A stretch of 49,900 nt of DNA, taken from NCBI GenBank assembly GCA_003223515.1, contig QHVI01000033.1:1-49900 (forward strand). The letters are read 5' to 3'. The DNA is from Candidatus Angelobacter sp. Gp1-AA117 (GTDB lineage: Bacteria > Acidobacteriota > Terriglobia > Terriglobales > Acidobacteriaceae). Within the stretch, counting starts at the first letter, position 1. The number at the start of each line of letters is the position of its first letter. Positions 1 to 8,373 of the stretch are shown in pieces. Under the pieces are notes generated by a model. The model saw only the letters and a program-made list of their open reading frames with translations, did not search any database and was not told the origin of the DNA. The translations under genes and the position numbers were made by a program.

Positions 1-73
1 GTACGATCTCAGCCAGGGGTGGCAGAGCTTTGGCCAGCTTTTCCCGCGAGCGAAGAACATTCTTGCGCTTCAT
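1..73 (-). CDS. 5' end of an unidentified gene, cut by window edge
   Basis: A minus-strand frame opens with ATG at 71-73 and stays open to base 1, giving 24 residues that begin MKRKNVLRSREKLAKALPPL. The start is basic, followed by an amphipathic Leu/Ala stretch. The piece is too short to assign a family. It is divergent from the glycosylase gene at 380. The reading is supported only by the open frame and the start codon. Confidence 0.4.
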   Translation of the reverse strand, partial: MKRKNVLRSREKLAKALPPLAEIV

Positions 74-144
74 TCTAAGCAATGAAACAACAAACAGTTA
101 ACTGGATCAAGAGTTTACTCAGGGGGAGAATCAACTTTATAAAA

Positions 145-366
145 TTATGTAGAAACTCCAGCGCCAGCTTCGCTGGCTATCCCAAAAATCACACGGTCAG
201 AGCACTCAATGGTATCCTTCGCACCATCCAGATGAATGGAGCCATCGCCGTTGCTAAGCGTCAGCAACCCGCCTCCGCCGTTCAGGGCGGCCGCGGAGGG
301 TATTTGATCGAGTTCGCCCGCTGACAGTGAGAAGCCTGAGTATTGATCGGCACGTTCTGCGGTAAT
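145..366 (-). pseudogene. relic reading frame without a start codon
   Basis: On the minus strand an open frame of 73 codons runs from just after an in-frame TAG (367-369) to a TAA at 145-147. It has protein-like composition (a Gly-rich turn followed by LLTLSNGDGSIHLDGAKD). It has no plausible start codon, and the Mug gene begins immediately upstream, so it looks like the 3' remnant of a gene truncated when its upstream part was lost. No family was recognised. The rest of 74-379 shows nothing else. Confidence 0.22.
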
Positions 367-379
367 CTAATTCTTGTCC

Positions 380-967
380 ATGCATGGCGACCAGGAACAA
401 TACCCCTTCAAGACCCTGCCCGACTATCTTGCACCGGGGCTTGAGTTAGTTTTTATCGGAATCAACCCCGGCCTGTACTCGGTTGAAAAAGGACACTACT
501 TCGCGCGTTCCACCAGCCGGTTCTGGCCTGCATTTTCTGCGTCAAAGCTGAGCACGCGGGTCAGAAAAGGCCTGAACGCCAGCGTGCTTGGCCCTGAGCA
601 TGATGTAGAACTTCTGCGGTTCGGAATAGGGTTAACTGACACAGTGAAAAGACCCACGGCAAACGCGGCTGGACTAACTCGCACCGACTTCGAGACGTGG
701 ATGCCGATTCTGCTGAAGAAGCTCCAGAGTTACCAGCCGCGTGTGGCCTGCTTTCATGGAATTACCGCGTACAGGCCGTTTCTTGAGTTGGCGTTGCAAT
801 CGCCCGGACGGAAGCCGGTACTTGGCGAGCAACTGGAGAAGGTGGGCCCCACACGGTTGTTTGTAGTCCCCAATCCCAGTCCCGCCAATGCGCACTTTAC
901 CGTGCATGATCAAACTTGGTGGTATGACCAGGTATTCCGATTGCTCGCCGAATTAAAGACTCGGTGA
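380..967 (+). CDS. mug: mismatch-specific uracil/thymine-DNA glycosylase (Mug/TDG family)
   Basis: This base-excision repair enzyme removes uracil or thymine mispaired with guanine. The protein shows the Mug/TDG active-site motif GINPG (about residues 28-32) and the second conserved block NPSPANAHF near residue 165, which binds the lesion strand. At about 195 residues it has the usual single-domain length. The start is ambiguous: ATG at 380 is in frame with a TTG at 374, and neither has a clear Shine-Dalgarno sequence; ATG was preferred. It stands alone, between a relic frame and a palindromic repeat region. The family call is confident; exact substrate preference is not visible. Confidence 0.88.
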   Translation: MHGDQEQYPFKTLPDYLAPGLELVFIGINPGLYSVEKGHYFARSTSRFWPAFSASKLSTRVRKGLNASVLGPEHDVELLRFGIGLTDTVKRPTANAAGLTRTDFETWMPILLKKLQSYQPRVACFHGITAYRPFLELALQSPGRKPVLGEQLEKVGPTRLFVVPNPSPANAHFTVHDQTWWYDQVFRLLAELKTR

Positions 968-1064
968 GTCAGTTCAGAACGCAAAGTCGGCGGTTGAGGC
1001 GTTCTGTTAAAACTGGGCTAACCACAATACTGTTCTTCGCTTACGGAAAATGACGCCTTGAGAG

Positions 1065-1566
1065 TTACGTGTCAGTGTCGCGCCTACGGCGCTCTATGTT
1101 CTGTTTATGACGGTATTCCCAGCCCTTCCGGGCTGGGCTAACTTCTTTCGCGCCTCCGGCGCTGGTCCGGATTTTTTGTCTTTGAATGTTTCCGACCGAG
1201 TGTGGCTTTTGAGCAGCAAATACGATCACGTCGAACAGCCCCCGCACCATAAGAGCGGATGCCTGTACCTCGTAAGCCTTTCCGGTAGCTATGTCGAGGT
1301 ACATGAGATCTTTGACTAGCGGATGAGTTGTAGGCAGTACAGAAACCAGATCGATCTTAGAAGCATTCGCTTTCGAAAGCTGTTTTTGAATGGAAGCAGT
1401 AATGGTCGGAATTACAGCTTGCAGTCCGTCATCGTCAATCCACCTGGCGCTGAGCACCAGGTTCCAGCGGTCGCTCAGTTCCTGTTTCGGAAGGCACGAT
1501 CATTGCAAGCGTAAACTCCCCCTGTTCAGAGGACAGTTTCAGTAAAGCTGAGATGATCTGTTCCAC
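1065..1566 (-). pseudogene. frameshifted gene of unknown family, partner of the HEPN relic
   Basis: Two minus-strand frames join into one protein-like sequence. The first starts at GTG 1564-1566 (VEQIISALLKLSSEQGEFTL) and runs to about 1465. The second continues as LSDRWNLVLSARWIDDDGLQ from about 1483 down to 1065. The switch falls near ...ETGTE/LSDRW, consistent with a small deletion of one or two bases. The residues after about 1210 come from the palindromic repeat region and look non-native. The frame begins inside the 3' end of the HEPN relic (overlap 1526-1566), so the two were probably translationally coupled. The family is not recognised. Confidence 0.5.
1079..1163. repeat. cluster of three short palindromes (REP/BIME-like)
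   Basis: Three hairpin-forming units lie within 85 bp: GCGCC-tac-GGCGC (1080-1092), CCCAGCCC-ttcc-GGGCTGGG (1118-1137, a perfect 8-bp stem) and GCGCC-tcc-GGCGC around 1150-1162. The first and third are the same unit, so the group is a composite palindromic array. It lies at the 3' side of the decayed gene 1065-1566 and encodes the low-complexity tail of that frame. No T-run follows, so it is not an obvious terminator. Confidence 0.6.
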
Positions 1567-2014
1567 AAATGGATTGGTTACACCGTTTTGAAAGCCATGT
1601 TAAAACTCCGTTAGGTTTCGTCCTGATGCTATCCAGTACAGCTTTTGCTGTTTGGGCAGTATGTTGCCCTGGAGCATCGTATCGTTGTTCAGGGTCCCAT
1701 GCCACAATCTTGGACCAATTACTAAATAGGCCGCTATTTTTATTGATGTCTATCTCACGAGTAATGCCTGCCAACACCTTCAATTACTGCAAGTTGTGCA
1801 CTCTGAATGCTTGCTTTGGCTCCAAGGGATATTCAGATAACCCAAGTAAGCGGCAGATCCTCGCTTTTAATGCCAGTTCCACAGCGTACCCGGCCAGGTA
1901 CACGCAACCATCATAGAGTCGTGCACCGTAAAGCGCCTCTGCTTCGCGCAGGCGCAGCCTTGCAAGTTGCTGCAATTGTTGCCGAGGCATCGGGCTTGGT
2001 CGTGCCATTTTCAA
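1526..2014 (-). pseudogene. HEPN-domain protein with an in-frame stop
   Basis: Residues 17-55 (LRLREAEALYGARLYDGCVY and following, VELALKARICRLLGL) match the HEPN-domain pattern of helical proteins, many of which are nucleotide-binding or RNase toxins. After ...FRVHNLQ there is a TAA at 1784-1786; the same frame then continues at once with LKVLAGITREIDINKNSGLF to 1526. A single C-to-T change (CAA to TAA) would explain the stop, restoring ...HNLQQLKVLAG. With the frameshifted partner downstream, this looks like a recently inactivated two-gene module. Readthrough or a sequencing error cannot be excluded. Confidence 0.6.
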
Positions 2015-2079
2015 TACGATAAATGCTTCTATGCACTTCGGCTATCTAAATTCGTGATATACGGAGTTCCAGAAAAATT

Positions 2080-2108
2080 AAAAGCCGCCAGTAACGCTGG
2101 CGGCTTTT
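2080..2108 (-). terminator. intrinsic terminator of clpC
   Basis: A perfect 12-bp inverted repeat (AAAAGCCGCCAG at 2080-2091, loop taacg, CTGGCGGCTTTT at 2097-2108) lies 24 bp beyond the clpC stop. On the minus strand the stem is followed by AATTTTTCT. T/A tracts on both sides could let it also stop rightward transcripts. Confidence 0.8.
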
Positions 2109-2140
2109 GGCTTATTGCTGGCTGTTAGTTGCTAATTGCT
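2109..2140 (-). repeat. word-repeat array over the clpC stop codon
   Basis: On the minus strand the sequence reads as related words: AGCAATTAGCAACTAACAGC, then CAGCAATAAGCC. The clpC stop codon TAG (2132-2134) is inside the first word. It is a single, non-inverted array, similar in style to the other stop-codon-associated arrays in this window. Confidence 0.4.
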
Positions 2141-4588
2141 ATATAACAGCGCGCCTTCAGTCTTTTCCAAACCATCACCGATCTGGCGGTAGAACAGCCG
2201 CTCGCCTTCAAGGTAGACCTCGATGAAGGCCGGCCTGGTGTTGATCGTTCCCTGAATGAGCGCTTCAGAGAGCGGGTCTTCGATGTACCGTTGCAGAGCG
2301 CGGCGCAGAGGACGCGCACCGTAGCTGCGGTCAACCAGGGTCTTGTCGAGCACCCACTTTTTGGCTTCCTCGCTCACGGTGATGGTGATGTGACGCTGGG
2401 CCAGGTTGCCATTGAGCTGCTGCACCAGCAGTTCAAGAATCTGAATCAGATCGGCATCGACCAAGGCATTGAAGATGATCACTTCATCCAGACGGTTCAG
2501 GAATTCGGGATTGAAGGTCTTCTTCACTTCCTGGCGCACCATTTCCTCAACCTTGTCGGTGACCATCTCTTCCTTATCGATCTGGAAGCCGAGTCCTTTG
2601 CGCTTCATCAGGTGACGCGCTCCGATGTTGGAGGTCATGATGATGATGGCGTTCTTGAAGTCCACGGTATTGCCGAGGCCGTCCGTCAACTGGCCATCTT
2701 CCAGCACCTGCAACAGGATGTTAAAGACATCCGGATGGGCCTTCTCGATTTCGTCCAGCAGGACGACCGAGTAGGGCGATCTCTTTACCCGTTCGGTAAG
2801 CTGGCCACCCTCTTCATAGCCCACATATCCCGGAGGCGAGCCGATCAGCTTGCTGACCGAGTGCTTCTCCATGAACTCCGACATATCAAAGCGGATCAGA
2901 GACTTCTCGCTGCCGAACAGGAAATGCGCCAGCGTGCGCGCCACTTCGGTCTTGCCCACACCCGTAGGCCCAAGGAACAGGAACGAACCAATAGGACGGT
3001 GCGGGGACTTGAGTCCGGCACGCGAGCGGCGGATGGAGCGGGCCAGGGCGCTGATGGCCTTGTCCTGCGAAATCACGCGCTTGTGCAGCTCTTCTTCCAC
3101 GCGCAGCAGCTTCTGGGTCTCTTCTTCCTTAATGGAAGTAACCGGAACGCCGGTCCAGCGGCTCACGACTTCCTCAATATCTTCACGGTTGACTACACCG
3201 GTAGCCGACTCATCCAGATGATATTTCTCGCGCAGTCCGCGCAGGTTCTCGCGTTCCTTGCGTTCTTCATCGGAGTAGAAGCGCGCCTTCTCAAATTCAT
3301 GGTTGGCAATCGCATTTTCCATGCGGTGCACAATGAACTTGATGCGTTTCTGCACTTCGGTGATCTCATCCGGCAGCGAAGTCTGGCGCAGCTTTACGCG
3401 CGCACCAGCCTCGTCGAGCAGGTCAATGGCTTTGTCCGGCAGGAACCGGTCAGGGATATAGCGGTTGGAGTGGTACACGGCGAAGTTGATGGCCTCGTCG
3501 GTGTAGCTCACCGCGTGGAATTTTTCGTAACGCTCTTTGATGCCATAGATGATTTTGACCGCTTCATCTTCATTGGGAGGCGGCACCTTCACGGCCTGGA
3601 AACGGCGCTCCAGCGAGCGGTCTTTCTCAATGGACTTACGGTACTCACCGGGAGTCGTGGCGCCAATACACTGTATCTCGCCGCGAGAGAGCGCGGGCTT
3701 CAGGATGTTGGCAGCATCGAGCGAGCCTTCCGCCGAGCCGGCCCCCACCAGCGTGTGCAACTCATCGATAAAGATGATGCAGTTCTGGTTCTCCATCAGT
3801 TCTTTCATGATGGTTTTGAGGCGCTCTTCAAACTGGCCGCGATACTTGGTTCCGGCAACGATCAATGAAAGATCCAGCGCCAGAATGCGCTTGTCCGCCA
3901 GGAATGACGGCACATCGCCATCGGCAATGCGTTGAGCCAGACCTTCAACGATGGCGGTCTTTCCCACGCCGGGTTCACCGATCAGCACCGGGTTGTTCTT
4001 GGTGCGGCGGCAGAGAATCTGGACAACGCGCTCGACTTCGCCTTCACGTCCTACAAGGGGATCGAGCTGGGTATCCATGGCGGCCTGGGTCAGGTCGCGG
4101 GAGAACTCAGCCAGCAGAGAAGATTCACGCGATGAGCCGCGCTGCGGCTGCGCTTTTTCCTGGGTGCTGCGGGCCAGTTCCTCGCGGATGGCGCTCAGGC
4201 GCAGGCCACGCTCATGCAGGATCTCAGCGGCAAAGCACTTCTCTTCACGCAGCAATCCCAGCAGGAGATGCTCCGTGCCAATGTGCTTGTGGCTGAGGCG
4301 CTCGGCCTCTTCGGCGGCGTAGGCCAGCACACGCTTGCACTCATTGCTGAGCGGGAGGTCCACTGAGGTAGAAACTTTCTCCCGAATGGTGGTGTGCCCT
4401 TCAATCTGTTTGCGGATGGATTCGACCGAAGCATGGGACCGCAGAAAGCGGTTGGTCAATGCTTTGTCCTCGCGCAACAAGCCCAGCAACAGGTGTTCGG
4501 TCTCTATATAAGGAGAGCCGAACTGGCTGGCCTCGTAGCGCGCAAAGAATATTACGCGCCTGGCTTTCTCTGTATACCGCTCGAACAT
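2132..4588 (-). CDS. clpC: ATP-dependent Clp protease ATPase subunit ClpC
   Basis: This is a Hsp100 unfoldase that feeds substrates to the ClpP peptidase. Two Clp_N repeats occupy residues 1-145. The D1 AAA+ module has Walker A GEPGVGKT at about 204-211. A UVR-like coiled-coil insert ([20 protein letters not shown]) near 420-450 marks it as ClpC rather than ClpB. The D2 module has GPTGVGKTE and ends with a ClpB_D2-small domain. The 818-residue length is typical. The start at 4588 ([11 protein letters not shown]) was chosen over the ATG ten codons upstream because [10 protein letters not shown] is the family start and GGTGAGGG lies just before it. It is monocistronic, ending in the terminator at 2080-2108. 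No CtsR/McsAB genes are adjacent. Confidence 0.96.
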   Translation of the reverse strand: MFERYTEKARRVIFFARYEASQFGSPYIETEHLLLGLLREDKALTNRFLRSHASVESIRKQIEGHTTIREKVSTSVDLPLSNECKRVLAYAAEEAERLSHKHIGTEHLLLGLLREEKCFAAEILHERGLRLSAIREELARSTQEKAQPQRGSSRESSLLAEFSRDLTQAAMDTQLDPLVGREGEVERVVQILCRRTKNNPVLIGEPGVGKTAIVEGLAQRIADGDVPSFLADKRILALDLSLIVAGTKYRGQFEERLKTIMKELMENQNCIIFIDELHTLVGAGSAEGSLDAANILKPALSRGEIQCIGATTPGEYRKSIEKDRSLERRFQAVKVPPPNEDEAVKIIYGIKERYEKFHAVSYTDEAINFAVYHSNRYIPDRFLPDKAIDLLDEAGARVKLRQTSLPDEITEVQKRIKFIVHRMENAIANHEFEKARFYSDEERKERENLRGLREKYHLDESATGVVNREDIEEVVSRWTGVPVTSIKEEETQKLLRVEEELHKRVISQDKAISALARSIRRSRAGLKSPHRPIGSFLFLGPTGVGKTEVARTLAHFLFGSEKSLIRFDMSEFMEKHSVSKLIGSPPGYVGYEEGGQLTERVKRSPYSVVLLDEIEKAHPDVFNILLQVLEDGQLTDGLGNTVDFKNAIIIMTSNIGARHLMKRKGLGFQIDKEEMVTDKVEEMVRQEVKKTFNPEFLNRLDEVIIFNALVDADLIQILELLVQQLNGNLAQRHITITVSEEAKKWVLDKTLVDRSYGARPLRRALQRYIEDPLSEALIQGTINTRPAFIEVYLEGERLFYRQIGDGLEKTEGALLYSN

Positions 4589-4796
4589 ATTTCCCTCACC
4601 CAGATGCCGCCCAGTCACCTCAGCCGGAAAGCACCTTCTCTTCCCCTGGTCCGAACCCCGGGCCTGCCAGGAAGAAGCTTAAAAGTCTGGCGGCCCTGGC
4701 AACAAATGTAATATCGGCCAGACCAGACCAAATCCAAATACTAACCCGCTAAAAAAATCGGGTACTGCAAAACACGTCCTTCCACGCCCAAAGGCT

Positions 4797-5513
4797 TCAA
4801 CTGGGAAGCGATTGGGGAGGCACCTCCTCAACCTGGCCCTGATTCAGGCGCAACACGCGGTCACAACGCCGCGCGAAATCAAGGTTGTGAGTGACAATGA
4901 GTGAGGTAAGCCGATGCTCGTGGTGAAGTCTCTGAATCAACTCAAAAACCAGTTCTGCTGTCCGGTTATCCAGATCGCCGGTGGGCTCATCTGCCATCAG
5001 GATCTTCGGTCCGGTGATCAAAGCCCGCGCTAACGCGACCCGCTGCTGCTCGCCGCCTGAAAGCTCTCCTGCGCGATGATGCCGGCGGGCACTCAGTCCC
5101 ACCTCATCCAGCCAACCGGACGCTTTGTTCATGGCTTCCTGGTAGGCCATTCCTCGCATCAGGAGCGGCATAGCGACATTCTCCTGGGCCGTAAATTCCG
5201 GCAACAGGTAGTGAAACTGCCAGACAAAACCGATCTCGCGGTTACGAAAATCGGCTGCGTCATCATCGGTCAGTTTCCCCACTGGAATCTGCGCGCAGTA
5301 TACGTCACCTGCGGAAGCCCAATCAAGAGTTCCGAGGATGTGCAACAAGCTACTCTTGCCCGCGCCCGACTCGCCCACGATCGCCAGCATTTCTCCCTTC
5401 CTCATTGTGAAGGACAAATTTTCAAAGAGCACTAAATCCGTTTGGCCCGAACGATAAACTTTCTTCAGCCCGGAGACACGTAGGATTTCAGGTTCCTGCT
5501 CTATTTGATGCAC
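4797..5513 (-). CDS. lolD: lipoprotein-releasing ABC transporter ATPase LolD
   Basis: This is the cytoplasmic ATPase that would power LolC/E-type extraction of lipoproteins from the inner membrane. It has Walker [10 protein letters not shown] (about residues 46-54), Q-loop [10 protein letters not shown], signature [15 protein letters not shown], Walker [14 protein letters not shown] and an H-loop SLIVTHN. The Phe-His-Leu-Leu-Pro-Glu-Phe stretch after the Q-loop is a LolD hallmark. The start is GTG at 5511-5513, preceded by GAGGGG at good spacing. It lies 220 bp downstream of the LolC/E permease on the same strand; that gap shows no promoter or terminator that could be defended. MacB-type ATPases are the alternative, but the adjacent permease favours Lol. 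Confidence 0.9.
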   Translation of the reverse strand: MHQIEQEPEILRVSGLKKVYRSGQTDLVLFENLSFTMRKGEMLAIVGESGAGKSSLLHILGTLDWASAGDVYCAQIPVGKLTDDDAADFRNREIGFVWQFHYLLPEFTAQENVAMPLLMRGMAYQEAMNKASGWLDEVGLSARRHHRAGELSGGEQQRVALARALITGPKILMADEPTGDLDNRTAELVFELIQRLHHEHRLTSLIVTHNLDFARRCDRVLRLNQGQVEEVPPQSLPS

Positions 5514-5733
5514 TGATACCCCTCATCGGTGCAACACCCCAGCCTGGGCCGGTTCTCCTCGTGATTTGTTTCCAGGAACATACAACCTTTCATCTTAATT
5601 AGAACCCAAAACCAGCCGTTTTGCCCCTATTACTAAAGGGTAAATCGTTCCCCAAAAGCAAACTTTTTTTTCAACCTCAATGAAAGTCCCTCTTCCTTAG
5701 AAAAGGGTGACTCTTCATTAAAATCGGGCTCCT

Positions 5734-6990
5734 TCATTCATAACGCAACGCTTCCGCCGGAACCACGCGGGTTGCCGACCATGATGGATATAGAGTCGCA
5801 ACGAAGGAAATCAGTAAAGCGACTGTTGCAACTGACAGGCCATCCGTGAGGCGCGGCGCAAAAGGAACATAGTCAATCGAGTAAACCTCCGCCGAAAGAG
5901 TAATCAGGTGGTACTTAGCTCCGGCAAACGCTACTCCATATCCAAGAAGCAGCCCTACGACTGTCCCGATCACGCCAATCAGCATGCCCTGCAGCACAAA
6001 AATCCGCCGCACCTGGCGCTTGCGCGCTCCCATGGACATCAGCACCGCAATATCCCTGGTTTTTTCCATCACCATCATAATGAGGGAAATCAGGATGTTC
6101 AGGGCGGCCACCATTACAATCAACCCGATAGTGATAAAGGTGACTACCCGCTCCATGCGCAGCGCACGAAACAGAGCTTTGTTCTGATCCATCCAGTTGG
6201 AGGCCACAAATCCTTTGCCAGCAGCCTTTTCCAGTTCTGTGCCCACATCAGGAGCTTTATAGATGTCGTCGATCTTGAAGTCTATGACAGAGATCACATC
6301 TCCAAGGCTGAAGAGCCGCTGGGCGTCCCCCAGCCGGATAAAGGCCCAGGTGTTGTCATAGTCGTAAAATCCAGAATCAAAAATACCCGCCACCTTGAAG
6401 CTCACGAAGCTAGGTACAGGGCCAAATGGGGTCAGCTCCCCTTGAGGGCTGATGACCCGCACCACTGATCCAACGGCCGCACCTAAGGTGGTCGCCACGT
6501 CTTTTCCTAAAATTATAGGCGGAATTTCGTTGTGGCAGAGGTCGTCCGTCGAGGCGCAGGTGTGCGGGGCGAGTTTCTCCGCAGAGCCAAACCGTATGGT
6601 TTTTAGTAGCTCGCTCACCCGATTTTCATATTCTGGAATTACACCTTTCAGTATCACGCCACTGGCCCGTGATCCCCGCGAGGCCAGCACCTGCTCGTAG
6701 ATAGCAGGGGCGGCCGCTACCACGTGAGGCTGCTTTTCCAGCCGGGCAAGAAGATCATGCCAATTGCTGATGCCGCTGGAGTCCATGCTCTGAAGATTCA
6801 CGTGCGCCGTGGAACCCAGAAGACGATCCTGAAGATCCTGACGAAAGCCGTTGTTGATGGCCAACGCGATGATGAGCGATGCCACTCCCGCTGTCACCCC
6901 GATAATGGAGATGATAGTAATCACACCAACGACGGCCTGGCGGCGCTTGGCGCGAAGATAGCGGGAAGCGACAAAAAGTTCAAACCTCAA
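5734..6990 (-). CDS. lolC: LolC/LolE-family lipoprotein-releasing permease
   Basis: This integral membrane subunit works with LolD. The N-terminus (MRFELFVASRYLRAKRRQAV) is the standard LolC/E opening, followed by TM1 at residues about 20-45. A large periplasmic MacB_PCD-like domain extends to about 270. Three FtsX-type TM segments follow at about 283-305, 330-355 and 385-408. The protein has 418 residues, the family norm. Its ATG (6988-6990) overlaps the TGA of the upstream methyltransferase gene as ATGA, which suggests translational coupling. Only one LolC/E-like gene is present, so the complex may be built from a homodimer, as in many non-enterobacterial diderms. Confidence 0.9.
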   Translation of the reverse strand: MRFELFVASRYLRAKRRQAVVGVITIISIIGVTAGVASLIIALAINNGFRQDLQDRLLGSTAHVNLQSMDSSGISNWHDLLARLEKQPHVVAAAPAIYEQVLASRGSRASGVILKGVIPEYENRVSELLKTIRFGSAEKLAPHTCASTDDLCHNEIPPIILGKDVATTLGAAVGSVVRVISPQGELTPFGPVPSFVSFKVAGIFDSGFYDYDNTWAFIRLGDAQRLFSLGDVISVIDFKIDDIYKAPDVGTELEKAAGKGFVASNWMDQNKALFRALRMERVVTFITIGLIVMVAALNILISLIMMVMEKTRDIAVLMSMGARKRQVRRIFVLQGMLIGVIGTVVGLLLGYGVAFAGAKYHLITLSAEVYSIDYVPFAPRLTDGLSVATVALLISFVATLYPSWSATRVVPAEALRYE

Positions 6991-7589
6991 GCGGTCTCTC
7001 CCGCGCGTTTAGAAAAAAACGGGACCAGGGGCACAGTTCGCTGGTACCGGCGATAACTTTCTCCAAAGCGCTTGATCAACTCTTCTTCTTCCATCCTGAT
7101 CATCAGCGGGAATGTAAGCAGCGTGCTTATGGCCAGCAGTATGAAATCAAGCAGCAGACCGCTGCCCAGCGTCCAGCCGGCAAAGGTGCAGAGATGAGCT
7201 ACATAAATAGGATGACGCATGCGCGCGTGGAGCCCGGTCGTGACTAAGGCGGGCTGCATCTCCTGGGGACGAAGCTCGGCCTCACCGATAAAGTTAGCGA
7301 TGCCAAACTCTGAGCGAATTCGGATGTAAGTGCGCACTCCCATGGAGAAGAACAGGGTAGCAATGAGCCATGCCCAAGGGGTGGAGTAAAGCTGTGCAGT
7401 GCGCCAGGGCGCAGTGATGGCCAGCAGCGAGGCGATGGTCACAATCCAGAGTGGAAGCAGAATGCGGTAAGGCGAGCGCCGCATCCGCCGCCAGCGCGGG
7501 GCTAAAGGATGAATGGCGAACCAGAACAGGGGAATGCTGCTGTAGATGACGGCAATGATCCACGATGTCAGCAGCACGATCTGTTGCAT
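6987..7589 (-). CDS. isoprenylcysteine carboxyl methyltransferase-like membrane protein
   Basis: This 200-residue protein is a four- to five-TM member of the ICMT/PEMT-like family. Hydrophobic segments lie at about 3-25, 45-62, 70-88 and 135-160. The family core is visible as TTGLHARMRHPIYVAHLCTF (about 117-136, the SAM-contacting RHP.Y element) and the late EEEELIKRFGESYRRY motif, which binds the cofactor in ICMT enzymes. The substrate is unknown; bacterial members need not act on prenylated proteins. It is the first gene of a likely operon with lolC (4-bp ATGA overlap) and lolD. Confidence 0.8.
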   Translation of the reverse strand: MQQIVLLTSWIIAVIYSSIPLFWFAIHPLAPRWRRMRRSPYRILLPLWIVTIASLLAITAPWRTAQLYSTPWAWLIATLFFSMGVRTYIRIRSEFGIANFIGEAELRPQEMQPALVTTGLHARMRHPIYVAHLCTFAGWTLGSGLLLDFILLAISTLLTFPLMIRMEEEELIKRFGESYRRYQRTVPLVPFFSKRAGETA

Positions 7590-7670
7590 TAAGGCGATTG
7601 TAACAGCGCAGGAAGAAAAACCTTACCGCTGATGACGCTGATAAAGGGATGAACGCTGATTGGTATTGTG

Positions 7671-7680
7671 ATGCTAAAAT
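7671..7680 (+). promoter_or_regulatory. extended -10 promoter of the toxin-antitoxin pair
   Basis: The sequence TGATGCTAAAAT ends at 7680 and gives a TG-extended -10 box (TAAAAT at 7675-7680) without a good -35. Transcription starting about 7 bp downstream would begin at or next to the ATG at 7688, implying a leaderless antitoxin message. Confidence 0.4.
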
Positions 7681-7687
7681 GTATCAC

Positions 7688-7930
7688 ATGAAAAAAGCTT
7701 CGGTGCGTGACCTACGGTACGACTTCACTAAAATTGAACGGCTGTTACAACAGGGAGAGGAAATCCAAATAACTAAGCGACGCAGGATCATTGCGCGGCT
7801 AGTGCCGGAAAAGGTTGCCGCTCCCAAGGAAATGCCCGACTTCCTAGCGCGGCTACGTGCTATACCCGGGAATAAGGCCCTTAAAATTAGTGGCGCAGAA
7901 CTCATCAGAAAAGATCGGGACAGATATTGA
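7688..7930 (+). CDS. antitoxin of a type II toxin-antitoxin pair (Phd/YefM-like)
   Basis: The 80-residue protein MKKASVRDLRYDFTKIERLL... has the Phd/YefM layout: a short N-terminal strand, then an amphipathic DNA-binding segment with the GEEIQITKRRRIIARLVP block (about residues 24-41), then a variable toxin-neutralising tail. Three in-frame ATGs exist (7649, 7679, 7688). The last was chosen because MKKASVRDLR is the family start and a -10 element overlaps the earlier ones. The stop overlaps the toxin start as TTGA (7927-7930). It probably represses its own promoter. No canonical Shine-Dalgarno sequence precedes it. Confidence 0.82.
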   Translation: MKKASVRDLRYDFTKIERLLQQGEEIQITKRRRIIARLVPEKVAAPKEMPDFLARLRAIPGNKALKISGAELIRKDRDRY

Positions 7931-8355
7931 GAACATATCTTGACGCCAGCTTTCTTGTATCTCTTTACAGCGTAGATGCAAACACGGTGGCAGCAGCACA
8001 AGCGATGCAGAGTTCCAAGGGTGATCACATTGTTAGCACGCTTGCCGAACTGGAATTCGTAAACACCTTGCAATTACGTATCTTTCGAAAAGAGCTTTCT
8101 CCGGCAACAGTCAAAGCAAATCTCGGGCTCTTCAAAGGAGATTTACAATCTGGTGTACTGCAACTCGTATCCTTGCCTCAGCAGGCTTTTGAACGCGCAC
8201 ACCACTTGTCTGTGCAGACTACTGCGCAGTACGGAGTGCGAACAGCAGATCTCATTCACATTGCAGCGGCTCTCGAATTGCAGGCGCAGGCCATCTATGG
8301 TTTTGACCAACAGCAGAGAAGGCTTGCGAAGGCCCTGCATTTACAACTCAACTGA
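7927..8355 (+). CDS. vapC: PIN-domain ribonuclease toxin VapC
   Basis: A PIN-domain RNase toxin of 142 residues. The metal-binding acidic residues are visible: Asp6 in TYLDASFL, Glu41/Glu43 in AELEFVNTL, Asp near 107 in RTADLIHIAAA, and Asp near 128 in IYGFDQQQRRLA. The start is a TTG that overlaps the antitoxin TGA. It ends 18 bp before the convergent AI-2E-type gene, so the pair is a compact insertion between two leftward housekeeping genes. All catalytic residues are present, so it is likely active. The RNA target is not predictable from sequence. Confidence 0.88.
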   Translation: MRTYLDASFLVSLYSVDANTVAAAQAMQSSKGDHIVSTLAELEFVNTLQLRIFRKELSPATVKANLGLFKGDLQSGVLQLVSLPQQAFERAHHLSVQTTAQYGVRTADLIHIAAALELQAQAIYGFDQQQRRLAKALHLQLN

Positions 8356-8373
8356 GAGCACTCGCCAGAAGTC

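Noticed and set aside
82-324. 80-residue rightward frame near the window start
   Set aside because: No ribosome-binding site, no family features, and the opposite strand has a more protein-like relic.
2291-3868. 525-residue rightward frame antisense to clpC
   Set aside because: It lies entirely within the clearly functional clpC gene on the other strand; its His/Leu-rich composition is typical of an antisense shadow of GC-biased codons, and it has no ribosome-binding site.
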